From NCBI RefSeq assembly GCF_019977195.1, contig NZ_AP024643.1:4712001-4776000 (forward strand): a DNA stretch of 64,000 nt, written 5' to 3'. Source of the stretch: Arthrobacter sp. StoSoilA2 (GTDB taxonomy: Bacteria; Actinomycetota; Actinomycetes; Actinomycetales; Micrococcaceae). The notes beneath the pieces were generated by a model, which had not been told where the DNA came from, did no database searches, and saw only the letters and a program-made list of their open reading frames with translations. Position numbers and translations under genes: made by a program. The number at the start of each line of letters is the position of its first letter. Position 1 is the stretch's first letter. This document shows, piece after piece, positions 44,379 through 52,913 of this stretch.

Positions 44379-44397
44379 TATAATCGACAATCGACAA
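44379..44397 (+). promoter_or_regulatory. -10 box and GntR operator before the GntR gene
   Basis: A perfect TATAAT (44379-44384) runs into TCGACAATCGACAA, the same core as at the two HAD promoters. The site lies 13 bases before the GntR start and would block its own transcription. No convincing -35 box is seen. Confidence 0.65.
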
Positions 44398-44409
44398 GGG
44401 AGGCGGAAA

Positions 44410-45072
44410 ATGGACCGCAAGTTCACGTGGCAGGAACAGCGGATGACGACGCCGGACGGTGTCTACCGCGTTCTCCGCACCGCCATCCTGAACGGAACTG
44501 TGCCGCCCGGTGAACAACTGCGCGAGACGCATATCGCCGCAGACCTCGGTATCAGTCGATCCCCGCTCCGTGAAGCGCTGACAAAGCTCGAGGAAGAAGG
44601 GCTGGTAGTCAAGGTCCCATTCCGGGGGTCCTTCGTCGTAGAAGTCAGCGCTCGTGACGTCGCAGAAATTGCATCGATCCGGGTACTCGTCGAGCCCTAT
44701 GCTGCGGAGCTCTCAGCCCCCACCCTGCGGGGTCCCGAGCGGCTCCGGCTCAAGCAGACCATCGAGGAACTGTACCGGGCCACCGACACCAATGACATCC
44801 CCGGCAGCATTGACGCCCACCTTCGTTTCCACAGGCTCTTCTACGAATTTTCGGGGAATACCGCCCTGCAAAACATGTGGAACGGGTGGGAGAACAAGCT
44901 GCGCCTGTACCTGGCGGTCGATCACCGTACCTACAGCGACCTCCACGAAATCGCTGTTGAGCATGAGAAATTGGCTGAACTGGCGCTGGCCGGAGACTTC
45001 GATGCCTTCCGCCAGGAAATGGTCAGTCAATTCCAGAATGCCCTCCACGAAGAGCCCCTACAGCAGAAGTAA
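44410..45072 (+). CDS. GntR/FCD-family transcriptional regulator
   Basis: A 220-residue FadR-subfamily regulator. The winged helix (about 15-80) contains LRETHIAADLGISRSPLREAL, and the all-helical FCD domain follows, with the metal-type residues Asp/His in DAHLRFHRLFYEFSGN and the later EHEKL. GGGAGG precedes ATG 44410. FCD regulators bind TTGTC-GACAA-like sites and release them on binding an acid. The operator copies at three promoters in this island support it as the local repressor. Confidence 0.88.
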   Translation: MDRKFTWQEQRMTTPDGVYRVLRTAILNGTVPPGEQLRETHIAADLGISRSPLREALTKLEEEGLVVKVPFRGSFVVEVSARDVAEIASIRVLVEPYAAELSAPTLRGPERLRLKQTIEELYRATDTNDIPGSIDAHLRFHRLFYEFSGNTALQNMWNGWENKLRLYLAVDHRTYSDLHEIAVEHEKLAELALAGDFDAFRQEMVSQFQNALHEEPLQQK

Positions 45073-45115
45073 GCGGGGCAGACGTAAACCGGCTTTCCGC
45101 GACGCTGGCCCGGCC

Positions 45116-45316
45116 TTAGTCCACGAACTCCGACTGCGTCTCAATGAAGTCCCAATCCTGCACCGTCAGCACCCCACTGACTTTGTCCGGATGAGGGCCG
45201 CCGGCCTCGGCAATATGCTGCAGGACCTGCAACGGAAGTTCCTCGGCACGCAGGTTTTCGCGTAGCCACTCCTTGCTGTCCAAGTGCAGGTCCAGCCACC
45301 ACATGAAGATTTCCAT
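45116..45316 (-). CDS. small hypothetical protein
   Basis: A 66-residue acidic protein with AAGGAAGGTGG a few bases before ATG 45316 (a GTG one codon upstream is also possible). The N-terminus is Trp/Leu-rich (MWWLDLHLDSKEWLREN) and amphipathic; the rest is PLQVLQHIAEAGG and TVQDWDFIETQSEFVD. No family is recognised. It faces the GntR gene tail to tail. Confidence 0.6.
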   Translation of the reverse strand: MEIFMWWLDLHLDSKEWLRENLRAEELPLQVLQHIAEAGGPHPDKVSGVLTVQDWDFIETQSEFVD

Positions 45317-45516
45317 CACAGACCACCTTCCTTCGGATTAACCGTAGGCCGGGGCCGGGTTGTCTACAAGGGCTGCCCGTCTGCAGGTGTCGCTGCATAA
45401 GTGCAGGGCTTTCAGGGTCTTGTGGGGAATCCGGCGAAGGGCCAATCTGTACCTAGGACGCTGGCGCACAGGTTTCAAGAGTCCGTGCCGACGCCCGCTC
45501 GCACAAGGGATCAGCG

Positions 45517-48096
45517 ATGGACTGTGACATCGAGCTGGAGATCGATACCGGCTCTGCACGCGGCGAATACACGGTGCACGTGGTCCGCGCTCCGGCGGGA
45601 GGCCACGCTTCGGGGATGTTCACCTTGGACGTTGAGGGCATCCTGGACCGGCTGCCCCAACTTGAAGCGACCGTTCTTGCCTCCGCGGTGGCTGCGCGCC
45701 GCACCATGCCCGTGGCCGAGATGGCAGTCCGCGAAGTTGGCCAGCAGTTGTTCCAGGCGTTGTTCACCCGCGAGGTCTACGGCACGTACCGGGCCAGCCT
45801 GGGCGCGGCCCAACACGCAGGGCAGCAACTCAGGGTGGTCTTGCGGCTTGCCGCCCCGGAATTGGCTACCATGCCGTGGGAGACCCTCTTCGACCCCGAA
45901 ACCGAGACGTACTTGTGCCAAACAGAACCCCTGTTGCGGCATATCCCTGCCCCTGACTACAACCAGAATCCCTTGGACGTTGCTCCCCCGCTGCGGATCC
46001 TTGGCATCGTCGCGTCGCCACGGGACCTTCCTACCCTCGATGTCGATGCCGAGAAGGACCACCTGAGCAGGGCGTTGGCCGGTCCTGTAGCCGAGGGACG
46101 GGTGGAGCTGGTGTGGTCCAGGAGCGGAACATGGGACGACGTCCAGTCCATGCTGCTTGCCGGCCCGTGGCATGTGGTCCATTTTGTGGGCCACGGCGAT
46201 TACGATTCCCGGACCGATGAAGGCAGGATCGCCTTGGTGGGGCCGGATGGCAGGGCCGCGATGGTCCGGGCGGTGCGGCTCATGGCCTTGCTCAGTGTTG
46301 CTGCGCCGCGCCCGCGGCTGGTTGTGTTGAACTCGTGTTCCTCAGGCGAGATGGGCCAATCGGACCTCTTTTCCGGCACCGCTTCCTCGTTGGTCAGGAG
46401 CGGGATAGGCGCCGTGGCGGCAATGCAATTCGCCATCAGTGACTCCGCGGCCATCGCCTTCGCCCATGGCTTCTACGCTGCGATCGCCAACGGCCGGACT
46501 GTGGACGAGGCGGCACGGGTCGGCAGGATCTCGGTCATGGCCAGCCCGGACGGCACACTCGAATGGGTCACCCCTGCCCTCTACGTCCGCGGCGGTTCCA
46601 CCCAACTCTTTACGCTGCGGGGCACACCACGCTCAGCGGTTTCGGAAGCACGTTCGACGCCGGCACCCACCTCGGGCGGGCAGGCCGGCCAAGCTGGGGT
46701 CCCGACGCCGGCACCCACCTCGGGCGGGCAAGCGTCAGTCCCGCTGCAGGCCCCGGGAAGCTCGGGCGCGGGAGACGGCGCTGCCGCGAAGGCGGCACAA
46801 ATCAACGCCGACCAGGCCATGAAGCGAGCCCAATTACGTGCCCTTTATGTCCAGGCCTCCGCGGAGTTAAGGGCACGGCGTTTCGAGCAAGCCGTTGAAT
46901 TGTTTGATGATCTCCTGACCTTGGAGCCCGGCTACCGTGACGCCACGGCGCTAAGGGAGAGCGCGCAGCACCGGCTGGACATGTCCCGCACATACCGTGA
47001 AGCACTCGCCGCTGAAGAGGCAGGCGATTGGCTGGCCGCGGCGGACGGCTTTGCCCTGGTGCAGGAAGATCCGGAATTCCCCGAAGCAGCAAGGCGTCGT
47101 CAGGACTGCGAGCGCCGTCAGCGCATCTCCGATCTCCAGGGCGAACTCCGCTACCACTCGTCTTTGGGCTCGTGGGGAGCCGTGGTGGATGTATCAGCTG
47201 AACTTGCGACGCTCGATCCGGCCGCGGCCGACCCCGACGGACTTGCGAGCGCTGCAAGGGCCGAGATCGAGAAGTCGAAGCCACCAGAACCGGAGCCTGC
47301 AAAGCAGCCGTCCCCGGAAAGAGGTTCATATACGGCTGCGGACCTGCCTCCAGAACCCCGGCGGTCAGAGCCCCGGCGGCCAGAACCTCAGCGGCCAATG
47401 GCGACCCCCGCAACGCGGATCCCGGCACCCACCCAGGTCCCGGCGTCGGGCATTCCATCCGCGAAACCGCCGCAACCAGCACTCGCCTGGACACCGCTCG
47501 CGTGGGCCGGTGCCGCCTTAGCGGTGGCTGGTGGCTTGGGGACGTGCATCGTGGTGTTCTTCATGTGGTTCGACGAGGCTTACTGGCAGGACAACGGCGG
47601 CGACATCGTGCTCCGGATCCTGTACGGCCTGCTGGCACCACTCGGTTATCTGCTGCTCATGGTCGCCGGGCTGCCTGGACGGACCGTACCAGCGCGTCTT
47701 GCGATGACCGGCGTCGTGCTTTCCGCTGCGATCTTTGGGCTCGCCGGCTTGAACTACACGGTGGAAGTGACCGCGGTCGTGGCCAGTTTTATCCTTGCCA
47801 CCTTCGGACTTTGGGCGGGCATCCTGGCCCTAAAGGACCCGGTCGGGCGGACGTTTGCGTGGCTCCTCCTGCTGCCCACTGTGTTGCAACCGATCATCTG
47901 GATCCAAGGGAAAGGCGTGTTCATGGAGAGCTGGTACATGTCGCAGGCGCTGCCGTTGCTGCTGCATTTGATGCTTCTTTGCGCGGTGGGCGTGGTGTTC
48001 GTCGTGATGGCACGGCGGCTGCGGACCGTCCCTGAAGCAGGACCTGCAGCGGGACCTGAAGCGGGGCCTGCTGCCAAGGCGGGAACGTCGCCGTGA
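45517..48096 (+). CDS. CHAT-domain caspase-like protease with membrane anchor
   Basis: An 859-residue multi-domain protein. Residues about 60-365 are a CHAT peptidase domain with catalytic His226 in HFVGHGDY and Cys274 in LNSCSSG. A linker has two TPAPTSGGQA repeats (about 380-410). Residues 430-610 are helical and TPR-like (RFEQAVELFDDLLTLEPGY). A Pro/Arg-rich stretch leads to about six membrane helices (655-840). GGGATC sits before ATG 45517. Its stop overlaps the next start by 4 bases. Known CHAT proteases serve in bacterial immunity and cell death; membrane fixation and the coupled Trypco1-like gene suggest such a role. Confidence 0.87.
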   Translation: MDCDIELEIDTGSARGEYTVHVVRAPAGGHASGMFTLDVEGILDRLPQLEATVLASAVAARRTMPVAEMAVREVGQQLFQALFTREVYGTYRASLGAAQHAGQQLRVVLRLAAPELATMPWETLFDPETETYLCQTEPLLRHIPAPDYNQNPLDVAPPLRILGIVASPRDLPTLDVDAEKDHLSRALAGPVAEGRVELVWSRSGTWDDVQSMLLAGPWHVVHFVGHGDYDSRTDEGRIALVGPDGRAAMVRAVRLMALLSVAAPRPRLVVLNSCSSGEMGQSDLFSGTASSLVRSGIGAVAAMQFAISDSAAIAFAHGFYAAIANGRTVDEAARVGRISVMASPDGTLEWVTPALYVRGGSTQLFTLRGTPRSAVSEARSTPAPTSGGQAGQAGVPTPAPTSGGQASVPLQAPGSSGAGDGAAAKAAQINADQAMKRAQLRALYVQASAELRARRFEQAVELFDDLLTLEPGYRDATALRESAQHRLDMSRTYREALAAEEAGDWLAAADGFALVQEDPEFPEAARRRQDCERRQRISDLQGELRYHSSLGSWGAVVDVSAELATLDPAAADPDGLASAARAEIEKSKPPEPEPAKQPSPERGSYTAADLPPEPRRSEPRRPEPQRPMATPATRIPAPTQVPASGIPSAKPPQPALAWTPLAWAGAALAVAGGLGTCIVVFFMWFDEAYWQDNGGDIVLRILYGLLAPLGYLLLMVAGLPGRTVPARLAMTGVVLSAAIFGLAGLNYTVEVTAVVASFILATFGLWAGILALKDPVGRTFAWLLLLPTVLQPIIWIQGKGVFMESWYMSQALPLLLHLMLLCAVGVVFVVMARRLRTVPEAGPAAGPEAGPAAKAGTSP
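46661..46731. repeat. in-gene direct repeat in the CHAT linker
   Basis: CCGGCACCCACCTCGGGCGG occurs twice 48 bases apart, giving two TPAPTSGGQA units in the linker after the CHAT domain. It keeps the frame and looks like a recent duplication. Confidence 0.8.
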
Positions 48097-48437
48097 GCCG
48101 GCTGGTTGAGTTCACCACCGACGACGGCGGCACGGTAGTTGTGGAGGTCGCGAGCACGGCCGGGAGCATCGTGACCCGGGGTGGCGATCATGCGGGGGAT
48201 CATTCCGGGGTTTTCGCGAGGGCGCAGCAGACGTTCCAGCGGGCCCTGGAGCATGTCCGACCCGCCGTACAGGGCGTGATTGATGAGCTTTTGAGCCTGG
48301 AGAACCGGCCTGACGAGGTCAGCGTGGAGTTCGGCATAGACCTCCACGCCGAGGCCGGGGCGTTCATTGCGTCCGCCAGCACTGCATCCAATTTCAAGGT
48401 GCGGCTGACGTGGAACAAACCGCCCCAAACCAACTAG
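48093..48437 (+). CDS. Trypco1-like (CU044_2847-type) protein, CHAT partner
   Basis: A 114-residue protein starting at GTG 48093 inside the CHAT stop (4-base overlap). It begins LVEFTTDDGGTVVVEV, has a central helix (FARAQQTFQRALEHVRPAVQGVIDELL) and ends with EFGIDLHAEAGAFIASASTASNFKVRLTW. This is the layout of the trypsin-co-occurring domain 1 family, found next to trypsin-like or CHAT proteases in predicted conflict systems. It is probably the sensor or target of the CHAT protease. Confidence 0.75.
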   Translation: MSRLVEFTTDDGGTVVVEVASTAGSIVTRGGDHAGDHSGVFARAQQTFQRALEHVRPAVQGVIDELLSLENRPDEVSVEFGIDLHAEAGAFIASASTASNFKVRLTWNKPPQTN

Positions 48438-48489
48438 GTCGGTGAGCAGACAGCCTGTTCAAGGACTGCTCGCGGCGCAACAATAAGGT

Positions 48490-48996
48490 ATGGCTGCGGA
48501 GAATTTCAGCGGACGGATTCCTTTGGTTGTGGGCGTCCTGCCCGACCAGCATGTGGAGGTGCTGCAAACGGCCCGGACGCTGGCAGAACAACTCGGCGTG
48601 CCGCTGGTTTGTGCGTACGTGGACGAGGCCAGCTACCTCGTGGAATGGGACCCTGCGCGGGAGACACACCGAATGTCGCTTCATCCGGAGAAGGATGACG
48701 AGGACGTCGCAGCTGTTCGCAGTGACCTGGGCAAGCTCATCGGCGAGGCCATGGATGGCGGCTCAGCGGATTGGACTTTGCGGTTGCTCGCCGGAGACCC
48801 CGCACGCGCATTGGGCCGGCTCGCCGAGGATATCCATGCCTCGATGATCATTGTTGGAACGCCGGAACCTGGCTTGGGCCACCGCATTTCCGAGGCTTTG
48901 AACGGCTCTGTGGCGGCATGGCTGAGCCACCACCAACGCCGGCCCGTGCTGATTGTGCCGCAGAGAAAGCCCCAGGAAGCTGGCCGTAAAAACTAA
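48490..48996 (+). CDS. universal stress protein
   Basis: A 168-residue UspA-domain protein. The ATP-binding pattern GTPEPGLGHRxxxxLNGSVAAWL is complete, which indicates a nucleotide-binding USP. It follows the Trypco1-like gene by 53 bases on the same strand and ends before a strong terminator. The segment EWDPARETHRMSLHPEKDDE is longer than in minimal USPs. It could belong to the same operon as the CHAT pair or be independent. Confidence 0.88.
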   Translation: MAAENFSGRIPLVVGVLPDQHVEVLQTARTLAEQLGVPLVCAYVDEASYLVEWDPARETHRMSLHPEKDDEDVAAVRSDLGKLIGEAMDGGSADWTLRLLAGDPARALGRLAEDIHASMIIVGTPEPGLGHRISEALNGSVAAWLSHHQRRPVLIVPQRKPQEAGRKN

Positions 48997-49087
48997 AGCG
49001 AAAGTACTTATTCGAGGTGGTGGCAATGCCGTCGCGCCCAACGTAGAGTGATTACTGCAGGACGGCGAAAGCACCTGCTCAAAGACC

Positions 49088-49135
49088 GCTCCGGAGTGCG
49101 TATCCCCCAATAACGCACTCCGGAGCTCTTTGTTT
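49088..49135. terminator. strong hairpin terminator
   Basis: GCTCCGGAGTGCGT (49088-49101) and ACGCACTCCGGAGC (49113-49126) form a perfect 14-base stem with an 11-base loop, followed by TCTTTGTTT. It closes the stress-protein transcript and may also serve the opposing gntP transcript. Confidence 0.88.
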
Positions 49136-49153
49136 AACACTCAGAGGTGGCCG

Positions 49154-49201
49154 CAGCTACCTCATGAAGCAGCTACCTCATAAAGCAGCTACCTCACGAA
49201 C
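49154..49201. repeat. 16-base tandem repeat over the gntP stop
   Basis: Three units close to CAGCTACCTCATGAAG occur in tandem. The first unit in gene direction supplies the last codons and TAG stop of gntP; the other two lie beyond it. Confidence 0.85.
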
Positions 49202-50580
49202 GTGTACAGCAGCGCCGCCATAGCGAAGCCCACGATGGACAACACCGTTTCGAGAACCGTCCAGGTCTTCAGGGTGTCCTTGACGGACATGTTGAAGTAC
49301 TTGGAGATGATCCAGAAGCCGCCGTCATTGACGTGGCTGGCAATGATGGAGCCGGAGGAGATGGCCACCACGATCAGGGCGAGCTGCGGCTGGGAGTAAC
49401 CGGAGGCAAGGCTTGGGGCCAGGATGCCACCGGTGGTTACGATCGCCACGGTTGCCGAGCCCTGCGCAATGCGCATGCCCGCGCTGATCACGAAGGCGGA
49501 GAGGATGATGGGCAGGCCAGCCTGGGCGAGCGAGTCGGCCACAGCCTTTCCTACACCGGTAGCCGAGAGAACTGCGCCGAAGAAGGCACCGGCGCCAACA
49601 ACCAGCAGGATCATGCCCACTGGACGCAGCGAGGAGCCGGTGATTTCGCTGAGTTCGGCGGAGCTCATGCCGCGTCGGATGCCCAGGAGCCACATGGCCA
49701 GCAGCACTGCGACGGTCAGCGCGATGGCCGGGTTGCCGAAGAACTGCAGGACGTCCCGGAATACACCGGGAGGAGCGAAGATGTTGCCGAACGTGCCGCC
49801 GAGGATGAGGATCATGGGGAGGCCGATGGCCAACAACACCAGTCCAATGGACGGCTCGTGGCCCTTGGCTTCCTCGGCCTCGGGGACAATCCGGTCCTCG
49901 GGAACATTGACCATGACGCGCTTGCCGATCCACGTGCCCCACAAAATACCGGAAGCGAACCAGGCCGGGATACCGCAGATGAGGCCCATGAGGATGATCC
50001 AGCCAAGGTCAACATGGAAAAGGCCGGCGGCAGCGACGGGTCCGGGGTGCGGTGGCAGGAAGGCATGTGTCACGGAGAGGCCGGCCAGCAATGGAAGTGC
50101 GTAGAGTGCCAGCGACTTGCCACCGCGGATTGCAGCGACGTAAACCAACGGCGCCAGGACGAAGATACCGATATCGAAGAACACCGGGATACCCAGCACA
50201 AAGCCGGTGATGCCCATCGCGAGCGGGGTGCCCTTTTCGCCGAAGATCTTCACGAGCCTGCCGAGCAGCACTTCCGCGCCACCGGACCGTTCGAGGATGG
50301 CACCGAGCACTGTGCCAAGGCCGATGATCACTGTGATGTGGCCGAGGATGCCAGCGAAGCCCTTCTCAATCAGGGCGTCACTGCTCTTGGTGGCCGAGCC
50401 GACCAAGGCTTCCACTGAGACCCCACCCACCAACGCCACGATCACGCCGGTTCCCACCAGGGCGATGAACGGTTCGAGCTTGACCTTGATGATCAGGAAC
50501 AGCAGGAGGGCAATGCCCGCGCCTGCCAGGAGGAGCAGGCCGGCGGTGTCGTGCCGCAGCCATTCGAGGAATTCATTCAT
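49189..50580 (-). CDS. gntP: GntP-family gluconate:H+ symporter
   Basis: A 463-residue permease with about 12-14 membrane spans. Family motifs include GLGTVLGAILERSGGAEVL, GIPVFFDIGIFVLAPLVY, FLPPHPGPVAAA and the SHVNDGGFWII stretch. It imports gluconate or a related sugar acid with protons. It starts 23 bases after the aldolase stop and is last in a run of D-aminoacylase, PLP enzyme and aldolase. In that setting D-glucosaminate or its N-acyl form is a likelier cargo than plain gluconate. AAGAAACCCCC is a weak ribosome site. Confidence 0.9.
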   Translation of the reverse strand: MNEFLEWLRHDTAGLLLLAGAGIALLLFLIIKVKLEPFIALVGTGVIVALVGGVSVEALVGSATKSSDALIEKGFAGILGHITVIIGLGTVLGAILERSGGAEVLLGRLVKIFGEKGTPLAMGITGFVLGIPVFFDIGIFVLAPLVYVAAIRGGKSLALYALPLLAGLSVTHAFLPPHPGPVAAAGLFHVDLGWIILMGLICGIPAWFASGILWGTWIGKRVMVNVPEDRIVPEAEEAKGHEPSIGLVLLAIGLPMILILGGTFGNIFAPPGVFRDVLQFFGNPAIALTVAVLLAMWLLGIRRGMSSAELSEITGSSLRPVGMILLVVGAGAFFGAVLSATGVGKAVADSLAQAGLPIILSAFVISAGMRIAQGSATVAIVTTGGILAPSLASGYSQPQLALIVVAISSGSIIASHVNDGGFWIISKYFNMSVKDTLKTWTVLETVLSIVGFAMAALLYTFVR

Positions 50581-50603
50581 GGGGGTTTCTTTCTGGGTGA
50601 GTC

Positions 50604-51239
50604 CTACTTGAGGGTGCCGGTAAACGCGGCGGCACGGGCCGCGATGTCTGCCCAGTTGCCTGCAGCTACTGCTGCGGGCGGGACCACGCTGGTGCCGCAG
50701 CAGACTGCGGCAGCACCGGCGTCGAGGTAGCTCTTGGCGTTGGAAGCGTCGATGCCTCCTGAAGGCAACAAGCGGATGCCCGGGTAGGGGCCTTGCAGGT
50801 CCTTCAGATACGCCGGCCCAAGCTGTCGGGCAGGGAAAATCTTGACGACGCCGGACCCAAGGTCAAGTGCCTGTGCCACTTCGGTGGGCGTCATGGCTCC
50901 GAGGCTGAACGGGATGCCGGCGGCCACGGCGACGGCTGCAACCTCGGGCCGGATGCCTGGTGTTACCAGGAACCTGGCTCCAGCGTCGATCGCTGCGCGG
51001 GCTTGGTCTGCGGTCAGGACCGTGCCGATTCCGACGGCGGCACCGTGGTCCGCCGCGGTCTCTGCCGCGCGCTTGACGTGCTTGAGCGCATCCGGGGTGG
51101 TGAACGTCAGTTCCACGCTGCGGATGCCGCCGTCGGCCAGTGCCCGGCAGAGATCCGCGGCGTCCGTGATGGACGGAGCGCGGACCACGGCGAGGGTGCG
51201 GTCGGCTTCGAGCTGCTGGATGAATTCTTCAGGAGTCAT
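50604..51239 (-). CDS. eda: KDPG/KHG aldolase
   Basis: A 211-residue class-I aldolase that cleaves 2-keto-3-deoxy-6-phosphogluconate to pyruvate and glyceraldehyde 3-phosphate. Schiff-base Lys133 in VVKIFPA and Glu43 in VELTF match the E. coli enzyme numbering. The phosphate loop LLPSGGI is present. It overlaps the D-aminoacylase gene by 4 bases. With the KDG kinase across the divergent promoter it completes KDG breakdown. Confidence 0.92.
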   Translation of the reverse strand: MTPEEFIQQLEADRTLAVVRAPSITDAADLCRALADGGIRSVELTFTTPDALKHVKRAAETAADHGAAVGIGTVLTADQARAAIDAGARFLVTPGIRPEVAAVAVAAGIPFSLGAMTPTEVAQALDLGSGVVKIFPARQLGPAYLKDLQGPYPGIRLLPSGGIDASNAKSYLDAGAAAVCCGTSVVPPAAVAAGNWADIAARAAAFTGTLK

Positions 51240-52903
51240 TGGGTGGTACTGCTTCCTTCTCGGGTGAGTCCGTCACGGCTTCGACGCAGGGCACGGCCGG
51301 CGCGGGCACCGGTGGGCCGGCCGCCGTCGATCGCTGCTGCGCCGTTGACGAAGACGTAATGGATGCCGCTGGCGGCTTGGCGGGGATTCTCAAAAGTGGC
51401 TTCGTCGCGGATGGTTTCCGGGTCGAAGAGCACGACGTCGGCCGCGTAGCCTTCGCGGACCAGGCCCCTGTTGTGGAGCTTGAGTCGTGCGGCGGGACGG
51501 CCCGTCAGGTGGTGGACCGTTTCCTCGAGGCTGAGCAATCCGAGATCGCGGGAGTAGTGGCCGAGGTAGCGAGGGAAGGTTCCCCATGCCCGGGGGTGTG
51601 GCTTGGCGCCGACCAGGAGGCCGTCGCTGCCGCCGGTGTGGGTGCGGTGCTTCATGATTGCCTGGACGTTTTCTTCGTGACCCACGTGCTGGAGGATTCC
51701 GGTGCCCAGGCGGTCTTCGGTGAGGATCCGCACGAAGACATCGAACGGTTCCTCGTTGGTCTCGGCGGCGATCTCCTTGATGGTTTTCCCGACATAGCCT
51801 GCAAGCGCCGCGTTCTGGACTCCGCTGATTTCGAGGGTGTCCCATTCGGCAACTACGCCATGGCAGCCGTCCGAGCCGTAGATTTCCACGGCTTCCCGGA
51901 TGCGTGCGCGGGTTTCGGGGTCGCTGAGACGGACAAGCGTCGCTTCCGTGCCCCCGGACGATGCCCAGCTGGGGAGGATCGCGGAGAGCGTCGTGGCTCC
52001 GGGGAGGTAGGGGTAGGTGTCCAGGGTGATGTCCACGCCGTCATCAAGCGCGCTATCGATCAGCTCCAGGAGTTCGCCTGCCCGGCCCTTGTTCTCCGCG
52101 AAATTCATGGTTGCGTGGGAGAGGTGCAGGGCGCAGCCTGTCTCCCGGCTCAGGCCGATCATCTCGGCGTAGGCATCCAGTGCGCCCTTGCCGTAGGAAC
52201 GGTGGTGCGGCGCATAGAAGCCGCCCAGCTCGCCGACAGTCCTGCAGAGGCCGGCGAGTTCTTCGGTCTGCGCGTACATGCCCGGCGTGTAGGTCAGGCC
52301 GGAGGACATTCCCACGGCGCCTTCCTGCATCGCCGTGCGGATCACGTCTTGCATCTGCTGCTGTTGCTGCGGGGTGGGATCACCTTCGGCGAAACCCATC
52401 ACCATGGCCCGGACGGTTCCCTGCGGGACGAGGTAAGCGGCGTTGGTTGCGATCCGGCCTGTAGTGCCATCGTCGTCGGTGCTTTCGTCATCCAACCGAT
52501 CCAGGTACTCACGCACGGTCCGCCAATTCCAGTCGAAGTCCGCCGGGTTGTCGTTCCAACCAGCGATCTTCTCCCGCACACCTGCAAGCGTGGCATCATC
52601 CACGGGTGCGTACGACAGGCCGTCCTGACCCAAGAGTTCCGTGGTGACGCCTTGGCTGAGCTTGGCGTAATGCTGCCGGTTAACAAGCAGTTGCAGGTCA
52701 GAATGGGCGTGCATGTCGATGAAACCAGGGCTCAGGACCAGGCCCGTGGCGTCGATGGTGCGATCGGCCCCGGTCTCGCCTGCGGTGAGGGTTCCGGCGT
52801 CGACGACGGCGGCAATCACCGCGCCGTCCAGCAGGACATCTGCCGGGCGGCGGTCCGCTCCGGTTCCGTCCACCAAGGTGGCGTTGCTGATGAGGGTCTT
52901 CAT
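51236..52903 (-). CDS. N-acyl-D-amino-acid deacylase (D-aminoacylase family)
   Basis: A 555-residue amidohydrolase. The metal site begins with His65 and His67 in FIDMHAHSD, and the family stretches GLTYTPGMYA, HHRSYG, LHLSHATMN and HTGGSDG follow. It removes the N-acyl group from D-amino acids. The frame is open 54 codons upstream, inside the neighbouring gene, but ATG 52903 starts the normal N-terminus MKTLISNATLVDG. Its partners suggest N-acetyl-D-glucosaminate as substrate, which is an inference. Confidence 0.9.
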   Translation of the reverse strand: MKTLISNATLVDGTGADRRPADVLLDGAVIAAVVDAGTLTAGETGADRTIDATGLVLSPGFIDMHAHSDLQLLVNRQHYAKLSQGVTTELLGQDGLSYAPVDDATLAGVREKIAGWNDNPADFDWNWRTVREYLDRLDDESTDDDGTTGRIATNAAYLVPQGTVRAMVMGFAEGDPTPQQQQQMQDVIRTAMQEGAVGMSSGLTYTPGMYAQTEELAGLCRTVGELGGFYAPHHRSYGKGALDAYAEMIGLSRETGCALHLSHATMNFAENKGRAGELLELIDSALDDGVDITLDTYPYLPGATTLSAILPSWASSGGTEATLVRLSDPETRARIREAVEIYGSDGCHGVVAEWDTLEISGVQNAALAGYVGKTIKEIAAETNEEPFDVFVRILTEDRLGTGILQHVGHEENVQAIMKHRTHTGGSDGLLVGAKPHPRAWGTFPRYLGHYSRDLGLLSLEETVHHLTGRPAARLKLHNRGLVREGYAADVVLFDPETIRDEATFENPRQAASGIHYVFVNGAAAIDGGRPTGARAGRALRRSRDGLTREGSSTTQ

Positions 52904-52913
52904 TGCGTTCGTC

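Noticed and set aside
49333..50418. A 361-codon plus-strand frame opposite gntP
   Set aside because: Highly charged, repetitive shadow of membrane-segment codons. GntP on the minus strand is unambiguous.
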